NCBI GenBank assembly: GCA_030950365.1
Contig: JAUZRQ010000022.1
Location: 1-64,000, forward strand
DNA from: Candidatus Zhuqueibacterota bacterium
GTDB taxonomy: Bacteria > Zhuqueibacterota > Zhuqueibacteria > Zhuqueibacterales > Geothermadaptataceae
DNA: 64,000 nt
Direction of reading: 5' to 3'
Positions within the stretch are counted from its first letter, which is position 1. Every line of letters begins with the position of its first letter. The notes under the pieces are model-generated. The model saw only the letters and a list, made by a program, of their open reading frames with translations, made no database searches and was not told where the DNA came from. The translations under genes were made by a program, and so were the position numbers. Of this stretch, positions 18,789-28,159 are shown in pieces.

Positions 18789-21700
18789 ATGGATAGGAAC
18801 AGGAGATTTAACTTGCGCAACCATTGGTACTTCCCATATTTTCTCATGGCGTTAGTATTAATAGCCACGCCAGCCTTATCTCAAAATCGTATTCATCTCC
18901 TGGTTGATCAATCCCTGTATCAGCAGCTTCAACCCGAAATTAATCAATATGCCGCCGATTTGGAGCGTGAAGGCTATACCGTGGCACTGACCCCTGGTTC
19001 ATGGAATTCGCCGCAGGACGTGCGCAATTTACTGGCAGCGGATTTACCCAATGGATTGGTGGGAACGGTGTTGATCGGAAAGATCCCGCTGGCTCGATTC
19101 AACCTCGCCAACGATGTGAACGATGGTTACTGGCACAATTTTTACACGCTTCTGTATTATATGGATCTAGATGGTCAATGGGGAGGATTGAACGGTGGCG
19201 TGTACACCACGCATTCCGGCGATAAAGCCCCGGAAATCTGGGCCGGCGTGATCCGGGCGGATAATCTTCCGGCAGCCGGCTCCGAAACCGAGGTGCTGCG
19301 CAACTATTTCCGGCGCGTGCACCGGTACCGCCGCCGGCAGCTCGATTTCCCGCGGTTTCGGTCTTTTCAATTCTATCACACCATTCAACCTAATTACGCA
19401 GATTTGAAGGCCATTTATGCGGATGTGCTGGACAGCGGCTGCGATAGTCGCGCCACTCAATTACGAACTTTGCTGGAAGATACACAGGGCTATGATTTTG
19501 CGGTGATCAACACCGCCTCCGGCTACAGTGTCCATCACTTTCATGCACTCGCGGATGGCTGGCCATTACCAGATTCATACTGGGTTACCGATCACGGCTC
19601 GGATGATGTGGATTACCGCGATGTGCTAGCGGCCAATCCGAAAATTCTGTTTTACCACCTGGCGACTTCCGAAACCGGGCGCTTCGATCAGCCCAATAAT
19701 TTGAGCGGCACCTATGTATTCGGCACGGATTGGGGGCTGGCGGCGCTGGCGGCCACCCAGCACGCCATCATCGGAGACACGTTTTACGAACCCCTGGCAC
19801 AGGGCAAGACCCTCGGCGAAGCGTTTCAGGCCGATCTGACTCGATTTATTGAAATCTATGAGGCCAACGGCTATTCTTCGACGGTATGGTGCCCGAATTG
19901 GGGGGATAACAGCAGCAAAGAGCGACTGAGCCAGCGGTTCTATTCCGCCATTCTGCTCGGGGATCCGACCCTGCGCATCAATCGTGACAATCGGGCGGAT
20001 AATCTGCCGCCCATCATCGACAGCGTACAAACGAGAGAGTTGACGCAGACCTCGGCAACCATCACCTGGCGAACCGATGAGCCAGCCGACAGCCGGGTGG
20101 AATATGGCACCACGATCGGCTACGGCCAGAGTAGCCCACCACAAACCGCGTTGGTCAACAGTCATACGGTGCAATTGATCGGATTGACTCCGGGTACCAC
20201 CTATCACTTTCGGGTGCATTCCAGCGATGCCGCGGGCAACACTGGCGTCAGTGAAGATTTCGTGTTTACCACGCCGGGCGATGCCACCCCGCCGGTGCTT
20301 TCGCAGATTACCGTGACCGCCCTCACCACGCAGACGGCGACCATCACCTGGCAGACGGATGAACCGGCAGATACGCAGGTGGAATGGGGGGTAAGTCCGG
20401 CCTATGGACAGCGCTCGCCGCTGGATACCAGCCTGACCACCGATCACCGGGTGCAGATAACCGGCCTAACCCCCAATACGACGTATCACTTCCGTGTAAA
20501 ATCGCGCGACGCCAGCGGCAATCTGGCGGCCAGCGCCGATCACACGTTTACGACCCCGCCGGATACCACACCGCCGGTCATTCAAAATGTGCTTGTGCAA
20601 ACGCCCGAACCCACGCGCGTGGTGATTTCCTGGCAGACCGATGAAGCGGCCAACGCGCAGGTGGAATTCGGCACAACACCGGCCTATGGAAACACTCGCA
20701 GTAGCGCGGCCGGATACCAGACCATCCACCAGATCGAGCTGAGCGGGCTGTTGCCCAATACGCTCTACCATTACCGCATCCGTAGCCGTGATCGGTATGG
20801 CAATACTGCGCTGACGGATGACCGTACCTTCGTTACTCCCCCGGACACCGTCCCACCTGTTTTGCAAAACATCCGTATCGAAAACATCGGTTTATACTCG
20901 GCGGACGTCGCATGGGAAACCAATGAACCGACCGATGCGCGCGTGCAATGGGGGACGACCCGCCAATACGGCAACGCCATCGTCGATACAAATCGCCAGA
21001 CGGCGCACCGGTTGACTCTCACCGGGCTGGACTCAGACACTCAGTACCATGTTCGAATTTTAGCCCGCGATGCCTATGGCAATGAGGCCAGTAGTAGTAA
21101 TTTAACTTTTCGGACAATGGCCGATCAACAGCCACCCCGTATTAAACAACTGCGCATTGCCAGGGTAGCCCCGGGAACGGTAACCCTGGCCTGGCAAACC
21201 GATGAACCTGCTACAGCCGCAGTCCACTACGGTCCGACGCCCGCTCTGGAATCGCAGATGCAGAGCTCACTTCCCCCCGGATTGAGCCATCAAATTCAAT
21301 TGATTGATCTACAGAATGGCGAGCAGTATCATTTCGCGGCTGAGGCCACGGATCAATCAGGAAACGTTACCCGTTCACAGCCGATCGACATGATGATCCC
21401 CTCCGAATTTCCTGATTTCTCACTCGTCCTTGAGGCAGAACGTATGGCACGACGGCAGGGCAGTAATGCGGATACTCCGGGCGTCTGGACGCTATTTCCG
21501 GGTAACACTGTGGCGGATTCATTCCAGGTGCCATTTGATGATACCTATCATTTCTGGGTGAAATTGCAGGCCGATAGCGCAGCGGCCGGCCGCCGGTTGC
21601 AATGTCATGTGGATGGGGTGTTACAACGTGAATTTGTGATCAATAGCGAACGCCCGGGATATGTGGCTTTCCGTACATTCCTGGCACGGGGATGGCATAA

Positions 21701-23372
21701 AATTGTCCTGGCCATTCCTGCCTCGGCCAGCGGACCGGTGCAAGTGGATTATATTGAGGTCCAATCGCGGCAAGCTCGAATGATCCAGCCGTTAAGTTTC
21801 AAATTTGTGCGCGTCGATAGCATTTCAGAAACTCAGGCGGTTATTCAATGGAGCACCAGCGTACCGGCGAGGGCGATTTTGCGGTATGGCGAAGCTGGCA
21901 GCCTAACAGATTCGATGGTGATCCGAGACGACGCTCTGGAACATACATGGGGCATCAGTGGACTGCGCCCGGATACGCGTTATGCCGTGCAAATTGCGGC
22001 CTCGGACTCGCTGGGCCGGACGGCGCTATCCGAACTGATCGAGTTTACCACGCTCGCCGATCGTCGTCCGCCGGAGCTGGTGGAAGTGCATGCGCTGAAT
22101 GTTGGCAGCGATTTCGCGGTCATCACCTGGCGAACCGATGAGGAGGCGCGTGCCAGCATCGAATACGGCGAGGACGAGGGACTGGGCCGGAGCGGACCCG
22201 TGCACACGGCGTTTGTGTCAGAATCGGCCGACACCCTGCACGGACTGCTGCCCGACACGCATTATTTTTACCGCATCGCGTTGCAGGACCAGGCCGGCAA
22301 CAAGTCCGTTTCACCGATCCTGGAATTTTTGACGCATCCGATGCCGGCGCCAGGCCCTGCCGTCATTGTGCTACAGGCCGAGACGATGGCCGTGCGCACC
22401 GGCGGCCGACTCACTGACGACGGTGCTGGCTGGCGATTCACTGAGCGCGGATATGTGGCCGATTCGATACGCGTGCGGGCGGACGGCGCCTACACCATCT
22501 TGGTACAGGCGCGCGGCAGTAGAGTCGATGGACAGTGGCCTCTGGTTAGTCTGACCCTGGATGGTTCCCCATTCGCCCAAATGCAAATCCAATCCGAAAA
22601 CTATCAGACCTATCGCACAGAAATTTACTTCATGGCGGGGGCGTACGAACTCGGTCTGCATTACAACAATCCGGCATCCGGTACCAACACGCCTCTTCTC
22701 GAGGTGGACTGGATGAAAGTGCAGCCGAAGAACGCACAGGTGGATCGTGAGGCACCGCAAATCACAGCCATTCAAATTGAGGCCGTCGATGCCTCCACTG
22801 CGCTCATACGGTGGTGGACCTCTGAAACGGCACACGGCACGTTGGAGTTCGGCCACAACCGCCATCTTGGGCGGGTCAGCCGCGAGCGCACGCGCAGCAC
22901 GCGCTTGCATGAGATTGTGCTTAGCAATTTGAGCTACGACATCCGGCATTTTTTCCGTATCCGTACCTGGGATAGCCAGGGTAACGCGACGGTTTCAGAA
23001 ATTCAGAATTTTGTGCTCAGTGAGGTGGTCAGCGATGTGGAAACGGAAAAGCCCGGACCGTCAGGCGCACCCCCGACGCAATTTCAGATTCTCAGCCATC
23101 ACCCCAATCCTGTCCGTCGGCAATCCACCATCCGGCTGCATTTTCCGGATATGGGGCAACTGCAGCTCAAAGTGTACGACATCCTCGGCCGCGAAGTGGC
23201 GCATTTATTCAGCGGAAATGTCAACCAGGGCGTGATGGAAATTTTGTGGGATTTATCCTCACCGCTGTGGCGGCATGCTCTGAAAAGCGGCGTGTATTTT
23301 CTGCATGCGCGTTTCCGTCACCGTAATGGCGGGCACGCGGTGCTCACCCGGCGTATGTTGCTGCTCAAATGA
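18789..23372 (+). CDS. Giant T9SS-exported surface protein: C25-like head, eight FN3-like modules, two CBM-like modules
   Basis: 1527 residues. A signal peptide (about 1-31, ending PALSQ) is followed by a gingipain/C25-like alpha-beta domain (about 32-400) closing with the family-typical ILLGDPTLRI. Five FN3-like repeats (about 404-870) share the pattern ATITW-TDEPAD--VE-G, then TYHFRV-S-D--GN. A CBM6/35-like module (VLEAERMA to VDYIEVQ, about 875-998), two FN3-like repeats (about 1000-1182), a second CBM-like module (VLQAETMAV to VDWMKVQ, about 1189-1317) and one more FN3-like repeat follow. A C-terminal Por/FlgD-like sorting domain (HHPNPVRRQSTIRLHFP, VYDILGREV) ends the protein. The expected catalytic Cys of C25 peptidases is not evident (the position reads LATSETGRF), so the head may be inactive. 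It is likely a cell-surface adhesin or scaffold. Confidence 0.82.
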   Translation: MDRNRRFNLRNHWYFPYFLMALVLIATPALSQNRIHLLVDQSLYQQLQPEINQYAADLEREGYTVALTPGSWNSPQDVRNLLAADLPNGLVGTVLIGKIPLARFNLANDVNDGYWHNFYTLLYYMDLDGQWGGLNGGVYTTHSGDKAPEIWAGVIRADNLPAAGSETEVLRNYFRRVHRYRRRQLDFPRFRSFQFYHTIQPNYADLKAIYADVLDSGCDSRATQLRTLLEDTQGYDFAVINTASGYSVHHFHALADGWPLPDSYWVTDHGSDDVDYRDVLAANPKILFYHLATSETGRFDQPNNLSGTYVFGTDWGLAALAATQHAIIGDTFYEPLAQGKTLGEAFQADLTRFIEIYEANGYSSTVWCPNWGDNSSKERLSQRFYSAILLGDPTLRINRDNRADNLPPIIDSVQTRELTQTSATITWRTDEPADSRVEYGTTIGYGQSSPPQTALVNSHTVQLIGLTPGTTYHFRVHSSDAAGNTGVSEDFVFTTPGDATPPVLSQITVTALTTQTATITWQTDEPADTQVEWGVSPAYGQRSPLDTSLTTDHRVQITGLTPNTTYHFRVKSRDASGNLAASADHTFTTPPDTTPPVIQNVLVQTPEPTRVVISWQTDEAANAQVEFGTTPAYGNTRSSAAGYQTIHQIELSGLLPNTLYHYRIRSRDRYGNTALTDDRTFVTPPDTVPPVLQNIRIENIGLYSADVAWETNEPTDARVQWGTTRQYGNAIVDTNRQTAHRLTLTGLDSDTQYHVRILARDAYGNEASSSNLTFRTMADQQPPRIKQLRIARVAPGTVTLAWQTDEPATAAVHYGPTPALESQMQSSLPPGLSHQIQLIDLQNGEQYHFAAEATDQSGNVTRSQPIDMMIPSEFPDFSLVLEAERMARRQGSNADTPGVWTLFPGNTVADSFQVPFDDTYHFWVKLQADSAAAGRRLQCHVDGVLQREFVINSERPGYVAFRTFLARGWHKIVLAIPASASGPVQVDYIEVQSRQARMIQPLSFKFVRVDSISETQAVIQWSTSVPARAILRYGEAGSLTDSMVIRDDALEHTWGISGLRPDTRYAVQIAASDSLGRTALSELIEFTTLADRRPPELVEVHALNVGSDFAVITWRTDEEARASIEYGEDEGLGRSGPVHTAFVSESADTLHGLLPDTHYFYRIALQDQAGNKSVSPILEFLTHPMPAPGPAVIVLQAETMAVRTGGRLTDDGAGWRFTERGYVADSIRVRADGAYTILVQARGSRVDGQWPLVSLTLDGSPFAQMQIQSENYQTYRTEIYFMAGAYELGLHYNNPASGTNTPLLEVDWMKVQPKNAQVDREAPQITAIQIEAVDASTALIRWWTSETAHGTLEFGHNRHLGRVSRERTRSTRLHEIVLSNLSYDIRHFFRIRTWDSQGNATVSEIQNFVLSEVVSDVETEKPGPSGAPPTQFQILSHHPNPVRRQSTIRLHFPDMGQLQLKVYDILGREVAHLFSGNVNQGVMEILWDLSSPLWRHALKSGVYFLHARFRHRNGGHAVLTRRMLLLK

Positions 23373-23414
23373 TGCCAATTCCGAACGGGTCCGATAGCCA
23401 TCGTTCATCACGCA

Positions 23415-23441
23415 ACAGGCCCACTCATCCGGTGGGCCTGT
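23415..23441. terminator. Intrinsic terminator-like hairpin between convergent genes
   Basis: A perfect 10-bp inverted repeat (ACAGGCCCAC / GTGGGCCTGT) with a 7-nt loop lies in the 74-bp gap between two convergent genes. The T tract is short, so efficiency is uncertain. Confidence 0.65.
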
Positions 23442-23446
23442 GGTGT

Positions 23447-24397
23447 TTATAGCATAAATTCATGTTCACGCTCATGCTCGTGCTCTTTGTCCTCTTCCTC
23501 GTTTTCCCGCCGTTTGCGCCTGCGATCGTGTTCTTGGGCCCCCTCCTGCCGGCCGCGATACCTGATATCGTGTTCATCACCACTTCGGTGGCAGCGGGTA
23601 CAATCTTCGAATTCGAAAATGCCTTCCTCCCGGTGTTCGCGTGCGATTTTGGCCGGACGGTGCTCGTGGCAACCATAGCAGGTGTATTGGGTGAAATCCT
23701 CGAAGGTGGTGTGGCAAGAGCTGCAGTTGGACGGATGATTACGATCAAATCTGAAGAATCGGCGATGGTCGAAGGTGGATGGTTTCCAGCGTGAGGTGCT
23801 GTGGCACTGCCGGCAACTCTGGCTGATGTCCCGATGCAGTGCATCCGCAGGGCGATCCTTGGCATGGCAGGATTGACAGGCGTTTTGCCCGGCGGCGGTA
23901 AGCCGGGCATGATCGAACGTTGCCGGCTTCCAGCCCGTTGGCGTGTGGCAACTCCGGCATGGCGCCACCACATTTTGATGCGTTACATCGGTCGGGCGCT
24001 GCTGATCGTGGCAGCCCTCGCAACGATTGAGAGTGGCGCGCGCAAGCAGGTCGTGCGAAAATCCACGTGTGGCTCGCGCTGGCTCCGGCCCTTGATGATC
24101 CGAATGGCAAGCCGAACAATCCGCTTCGATGAGCTGTTTGTGAAAGCGCGCACGATGGTTGGGCCCGGGGAGCGGTTCATCGGCCACGGTCATCACGCCG
24201 ATGTTTTCCGGCACATGGCAGCGCATGCACTTCTCGGATGCCACTCCGCGAAATGGTTTATGGCAGGCCAGACAATCTTTTTGTAACCGGCTGTGACCTG
24301 CTAGCAGGGACCCCGGATTGATCAACGCCTGGGGGTACAGAACCAGCAAAGCGGCGAATACCACCCCGGCGGCAAGAATGATCAGAGTCGTTTTCAT
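23447..24397 (-). CDS. Decahaem c-type cytochrome (cytochrome c3-like)
   Basis: 316 residues with ten CxxCH haem-binding motifs: CLACH, CMRCH, CSACH, CEGCH, CRSCH, CQSCH, CRQCH, CSSCH, CYGCH and CTRCH. An N-terminal hydrophobic segment (about 4-20) serves as signal or anchor, placing it in the periplasm. The last 40 residues form an extreme Arg/Glu/His tail with no haem motif. Multihaem cytochromes of this type carry electrons between a membrane quinol oxidase and terminal reductases or extracellular acceptors. It is the last gene of a five-gene operon, four bases after the b-type cytochrome-like gene, its probable redox partner. The acceptor is unknown. Confidence 0.92.
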   Translation of the reverse strand: MKTTLIILAAGVVFAALLVLYPQALINPGSLLAGHSRLQKDCLACHKPFRGVASEKCMRCHVPENIGVMTVADEPLPGPNHRARFHKQLIEADCSACHSDHQGPEPARATRGFSHDLLARATLNRCEGCHDQQRPTDVTHQNVVAPCRSCHTPTGWKPATFDHARLTAAGQNACQSCHAKDRPADALHRDISQSCRQCHSTSRWKPSTFDHRRFFRFDRNHPSNCSSCHTTFEDFTQYTCYGCHEHRPAKIAREHREEGIFEFEDCTRCHRSGDEHDIRYRGRQEGAQEHDRRRKRRENEEEDKEHEHEREHEFML

Positions 24398-24401
24398 GGC
24401 A

Positions 24402-24980
24402 TTATTTCCAGTTCCAGAACATGAGTATGGATACGATATGGAACACGGCCAGCGTGATGAAGATCACCACGAATGGAATGTGAATGGCGCGCCACCGGGC
24501 CATCAAATTCACGGCGATGGAATCCCAGAACAGCCTGCGCTCGATGTCGCGGCGATCGAGGCCCTGTGCGGCCAGCGCTTTTTCCTTCTGACGTAGTTCC
24601 TCGCGGGCCTGTCGCAGCAAAAACTTGCCCACATGCCCACTGGCCACCACCACCATCATGGTGCCAGCGGCCAGCCACGGTAACAGCACGTTGAAGTGAA
24701 TGCCCGAATGCACCAGAATCATAGCCGCGCCGGCCCATGCCAGTATTTCATGAAGCTGCAGCATGGCTTTGGGCGAACCGACCCGAATGACTTTGCGTTT
24801 GCGAAGGGAATATGTGAATGATCCCGTCATGAGGACCGTGCCAATTATGCCCAGATACCGGCCGACCCGTGCGAAATCGAGTAGATGCAACAGATAATCC
24901 AGTACAATGGCCAGTGATACTAGCAAAAAGTATGAAATAGCCAGAAGCAATAATCGCTTGACAATAATCGATTTGTGCAT
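24402..24980 (-). CDS. Cytochrome b-like membrane protein
   Basis: About 192 residues with four membrane helices. Several His residues sit inside or at the ends of helices in the pattern expected for bis-haem b proteins: LHEILAW, VHSGIHF, ASGHVGKF, RAIHIPF and VFHIVS. A charged coiled loop (REELRQKEKALAAQG) separates helices three and four. It resembles cytochrome b561/DUF4405-type quinol-linked subunits. It precedes the decahaem cytochrome by four bases and probably passes it electrons (inference). The start is uncertain: ATG at 24980 begins a natural first helix but has no clear ribosome site; an upstream start would add up to 24 residues. Confidence 0.72.
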   Translation of the reverse strand: MHKSIIVKRLLLLAISYFLLVSLAIVLDYLLHLLDFARVGRYLGIIGTVLMTGSFTYSLRKRKVIRVGSPKAMLQLHEILAWAGAAMILVHSGIHFNVLLPWLAAGTMMVVVASGHVGKFLLRQAREELRQKEKALAAQGLDRRDIERRLFWDSIAVNLMARWRAIHIPFVVIFITLAVFHIVSILMFWNWK

Positions 24981-25078
24981 GAATTTCTGTGAGTGTTTGT
25001 GGTTAGCCAAAAACTCGGAAGACCGATTGCATGCAGCATTCGCCATATCCAAAATCCAATCGGCGCAGCCCCATGCTG

Positions 25079-26503
25079 TTACGCCGTTTGCCCTTCCGTG
25101 CCAACTGAGGGAAAATAAAGCCGAACCGTCGTGCCCTTATCCACCTGACTGGTCAGCGAAAGGTCGATTCCCTGCATGTCCGTCAGTTTTTTCACGATGG
25201 CCAGGCCCAGGCCGAAGCCGCTGTTTTGCAAACTGCGCGCCGGATCGCCGCGGTAAAACCGATCAAAGACCCGGGCGGTCTGATCCTCGGGCATGCCAAA
25301 ACCATGATCAGTAATGCGGCAAACAACGCCGTCTTCGCGCTCTTCAATGCAGATATCCACCGAACTGCCCTCTGGCGAAAATTTGATTGCGTTGGAAAGC
25401 AAATTCTCGAAAATGATATCCAGCATGGACTTATCGGCCTGCACGCGGAGGCCCGAGCTGGCTTCAAAGTTGATTGGAATGGTCTTGCGTTTGGCCTGGG
25501 GCTGCAAGCGTTCAATAACCCGGCGTACCTGGGGCTCAAGGTCCACAATCTGTAATCGCGGCTTCACACCGCCGCTATCGAAGCGCGCCAGCATGAGCAG
25601 GTGTTCCACCAGTCCGGCCATGCGATCGAGCTCAGCGATGCAATAGCGGATTTTCTGCTCGTAATAGTCACGCTCGCGCGGCCGGCGAATGAGCACCTCG
25701 AGCGTGCCCTTGATGGCCGCCAGCGGGGTGCGTAGCTCGTGCGATGCATCCGCGGTGAACTGTTTTTCGCGCTGCAGCGCATCCTGAAGCCGATCCAGCA
25801 AACGGTTGATGGTAGAAATTAGACGGTACAGCTCGTCCCGGTGCTGTGGCAGCGGCACCCGCTCATCCAAATTTGTTAGCGTGATTTTTTCCGCCGTTTC
25901 GATGATACGGTTCACCGGCCGCAGACTCTCTCGCGCCACGAACCGGGTAAACCAGAACAAAATAACCAGAATGACCGGAAATGAAAAGATGAGCACCTTG
26001 CGCAGGTTATCCAGCACCATGGTGGCCGGCCTCAACGGAATGGCCACGAGCAGATAACCGAGAACGTGCTTAGAAGCATCATGGATGGGCACCTGAATTT
26101 GCCGTACCCGTGATCCGGCCAGCATGTTATTGAAAAAGGCCCGTTTCTTGCGTTCCGGATGAAACGCCAGTTGCTTGTCGAACAGATTTTCGGTTTTTTT
26201 CAAAATGCGGCCATCACGGCCGACAATCTGGATAAAAATTGGATCCACTTCGAGCTGCACGTGCTCCTTTTCTTTCCATTCCTCTGGATGCACAAAATGC
26301 AATTCACCGTCGCGGAAGTCGATGTTTTTGAGCAGCTCACCCGCCTCGGCCACCAGCGTGCCGTTGAGATTCAGATACACCGTGTCCATCACGATCAAAT
26401 AGATCGCCGCAAACACAACAGCCAGCAGCGTGGCCGTGGCGATCATGTAATGCAACGCAATGCGGTTTTGCAGACTCAATTGTTTGAACATACTTCCTTT
26501 CAT
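25079..26503 (-). CDS. Sensor histidine kinase of a metal/envelope-type two-component system
   Basis: About 474 residues. Two membrane helices (about 15-38 and 175-195) bracket a periplasmic sensing domain of about 130 residues. A HAMP linker follows, then HisKA with phospho-acceptor His in DASHELRTPL and an HATPase_c domain with N box (ENLLSNAIKFS), G1 (DHGFGMPED) and G2 (GFGLGLAIVKKL). The architecture matches the CusS/QseC group of kinases that pair with OmpR-type regulators. The cognate regulator lies immediately upstream. ATG at 26503 or 26491 is possible; a longer reading would overlap the regulator. The signal sensed is not evident from sequence, though neighbouring cytochromes suggest redox or metal control. 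Confidence 0.9.
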   Translation of the reverse strand: MKGSMFKQLSLQNRIALHYMIATATLLAVVFAAIYLIVMDTVYLNLNGTLVAEAGELLKNIDFRDGELHFVHPEEWKEKEHVQLEVDPIFIQIVGRDGRILKKTENLFDKQLAFHPERKKRAFFNNMLAGSRVRQIQVPIHDASKHVLGYLLVAIPLRPATMVLDNLRKVLIFSFPVILVILFWFTRFVARESLRPVNRIIETAEKITLTNLDERVPLPQHRDELYRLISTINRLLDRLQDALQREKQFTADASHELRTPLAAIKGTLEVLIRRPRERDYYEQKIRYCIAELDRMAGLVEHLLMLARFDSGGVKPRLQIVDLEPQVRRVIERLQPQAKRKTIPINFEASSGLRVQADKSMLDIIFENLLSNAIKFSPEGSSVDICIEEREDGVVCRITDHGFGMPEDQTARVFDRFYRGDPARSLQNSGFGLGLAIVKKLTDMQGIDLSLTSQVDKGTTVRLYFPSVGTEGQTA

Positions 26504-26537
26504 GATATTTTTTGTCCCCCCGCATGCCGTGCATGGC

Positions 26538-27206
26538 TTACGGTTCGCGCGCAATATAGCCCACGCCGTGGATGGTGTGAATCAAATTGGTGCGGTTGTT
26601 TTTATTCAGCTTCTTGCGCAGCGCGTTGATATACACATCGATGATCGAGCTGTCGCGGTCGAAATGCACATCCCAGACGTGCTCCAGAATGCGCGTGCGC
26701 GTGCACACCTGTCCCTGATGGCGCAGCAGAAACTCCAGCAGGGCATATTCCCGCGGCGTGAGCGCGATTTCTTCCTCGCCGCGAAACACCTGGTGAGTTT
26801 GCAGGTTCATGGTCAGATCCGCCAGTTGCAGGACCTGCGGCTTTTCGGTTTTGGGCCGCAGTTGTACACGGATTCGCGCCAGCAATTCTTCGAATTGAAA
26901 CGGCTTTTTGATGTAATCGTTGGCGCCGCTGTCGAGGCCGAAGACGGTGTCTTCGACTGTATCGCGCGCAGTCAGAAAGATGATGGGCACGTCCGGCTGA
27001 ATCTTGCGGACCTGGCGGCAAATCTCGATGCCGCTCACCCCGGGCACCATCCAGTCGATGAGCAGGAGATCGTACTCGTTGGTGAGCGCCATCTCAAGGC
27101 CGGTTTTGCCGTCATAGGCCACATCCACGGCGTAATATTCTTCTTCGAGGCCTTCTTTGAGAAAATCGGCGATGCCGGGCTCGTCTTCGATGACCAGAAT
27201 GCGCAT
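26538..27206 (-). CDS. OmpR-family response regulator
   Basis: 222 residues: receiver domain (1-115) with acidic pocket E7-D8 and phospho-acceptor D51 in LLIDWMVPG, Thr in FLTARD and Lys in IKKPF. A winged-helix DNA-binding domain (about 125-220) follows, with the typical LTPREYALLEFLLRH and VDVYINALRKKL helices. It is the partner of the downstream histidine kinase and closest in style to CusR/CopR/MprA regulators. It likely controls this operon. The start lies 12 bases after the DUF2231 stop. Confidence 0.94.
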   Translation of the reverse strand: MRILVIEDEPGIADFLKEGLEEEYYAVDVAYDGKTGLEMALTNEYDLLLIDWMVPGVSGIEICRQVRKIQPDVPIIFLTARDTVEDTVFGLDSGANDYIKKPFQFEELLARIRVQLRPKTEKPQVLQLADLTMNLQTHQVFRGEEEIALTPREYALLEFLLRHQGQVCTRTRILEHVWDVHFDRDSSIIDVYINALRKKLNKNNRTNLIHTIHGVGYIAREP

Positions 27207-27218
27207 GACAGGCGCCTC

Positions 27219-27734
27219 TCATTCGTTGTGTTCATCCTCATCGTCGTCTTGCAACGATGGTGACGCTGTGGGGGAGGAGCCGGTAGCAGTCGGCGCTGCA
27301 ATCTGCACGCCGGCGCCGTGCTTGTAAACCAGCTCGCCGCCGTAATAGGCCGTGCGGATCACCAGAAGCGCACCGATGATCATGGCAGCCAGTGCCGCCC
27401 ATTGGAACACCCCCTGACTCCGGCGGAAATAGACCATGGCCAACCGTGCGGCCACCACGACGATCATAAACCACATGGTGAGCTCGCCGGCCTCTTCATG
27501 GGTTTCCAGCACCTGGTGCAGCGCCCGGGTTTTTTCCACACCTTCCTCGGCCAGGTCGCCGGTCAAGAAAGCGGCGATCAGGCCAAGGGTGCCGAGCACG
27601 ATCAGGTACAGCGCCATTTTGCCAAACAGCTCCCGCTGTGTGAACAGAGACACAACATCGAATAAAAAAGCCACAAGGATCAATGCAACAGGAAAATGCA
27701 CCACCATCGGATGCAGATGCGTCAGGTCGAGCAT
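27219..27734 (-). CDS. DUF2231 membrane protein
   Basis: 171 residues. The N-terminus LHPMVVHFPVALILVAFLFD is the DUF2231 signature, with conserved His residues beside the first helix. Four membrane helices are followed by a short acidic tail (DDDEDEHNE). DUF2231 proteins are often found with cytochromes and are suspected haem- or redox-associated membrane proteins. This is the first gene of the operon DUF2231-regulator-kinase-cytochrome b-cytochrome c. Function is not established. Confidence 0.88.
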   Translation of the reverse strand: MLDLTHLHPMVVHFPVALILVAFLFDVVSLFTQRELFGKMALYLIVLGTLGLIAAFLTGDLAEEGVEKTRALHQVLETHEEAGELTMWFMIVVVAARLAMVYFRRSQGVFQWAALAAMIIGALLVIRTAYYGGELVYKHGAGVQIAAPTATGSSPTASPSLQDDDEDEHNE

Positions 27735-28159
27735 GACTATTTCTCCATCGCTGGGTCAATGTATGAACTTTTGATGACAATATACAATGACTTTTCTTAA
27801 AGCGGGCTGAAGAAATTCTTAAAATTGCCTTAAAATTGCCGCCAGGTTTGTCGGAGGTGTAGCAGTAAAACAAGTTTATCGCACAAGCTCCAGGTATGTA
27901 CTTTTACGGTTTCTCAAGCTTCCAGTTTGTTCGGGATTGCGAGCATGGATGCTTGCGTTACACTTCTAGCATTGGCCAAAGTCCATCTTCTGCATTAATA
28001 GATCAGCGGCAAGTTTTCTCATTATCTGAGGAGGAGGGCTTGTATTCCTGATGAATTTCTGTTATCTTGTTCTTTTCCGACTCGAGCGTTTGTTTCGAAA
28101 GCCTGCAAAGCTGAAAACACGTTTTGAGATTTCGCGCACCCTTTGCATTGCGAGCATCC
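27735..28159. other. Divergent intergenic region
   Basis: 425 bp between the cytochrome/two-component operon (minus) and the MATE gene (plus). Promoters for both are expected here. A short repeat-like phrase (gattgcgagcatggatgcttgcg) is present. No gene or structured RNA was recognised. Confidence 0.4.
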
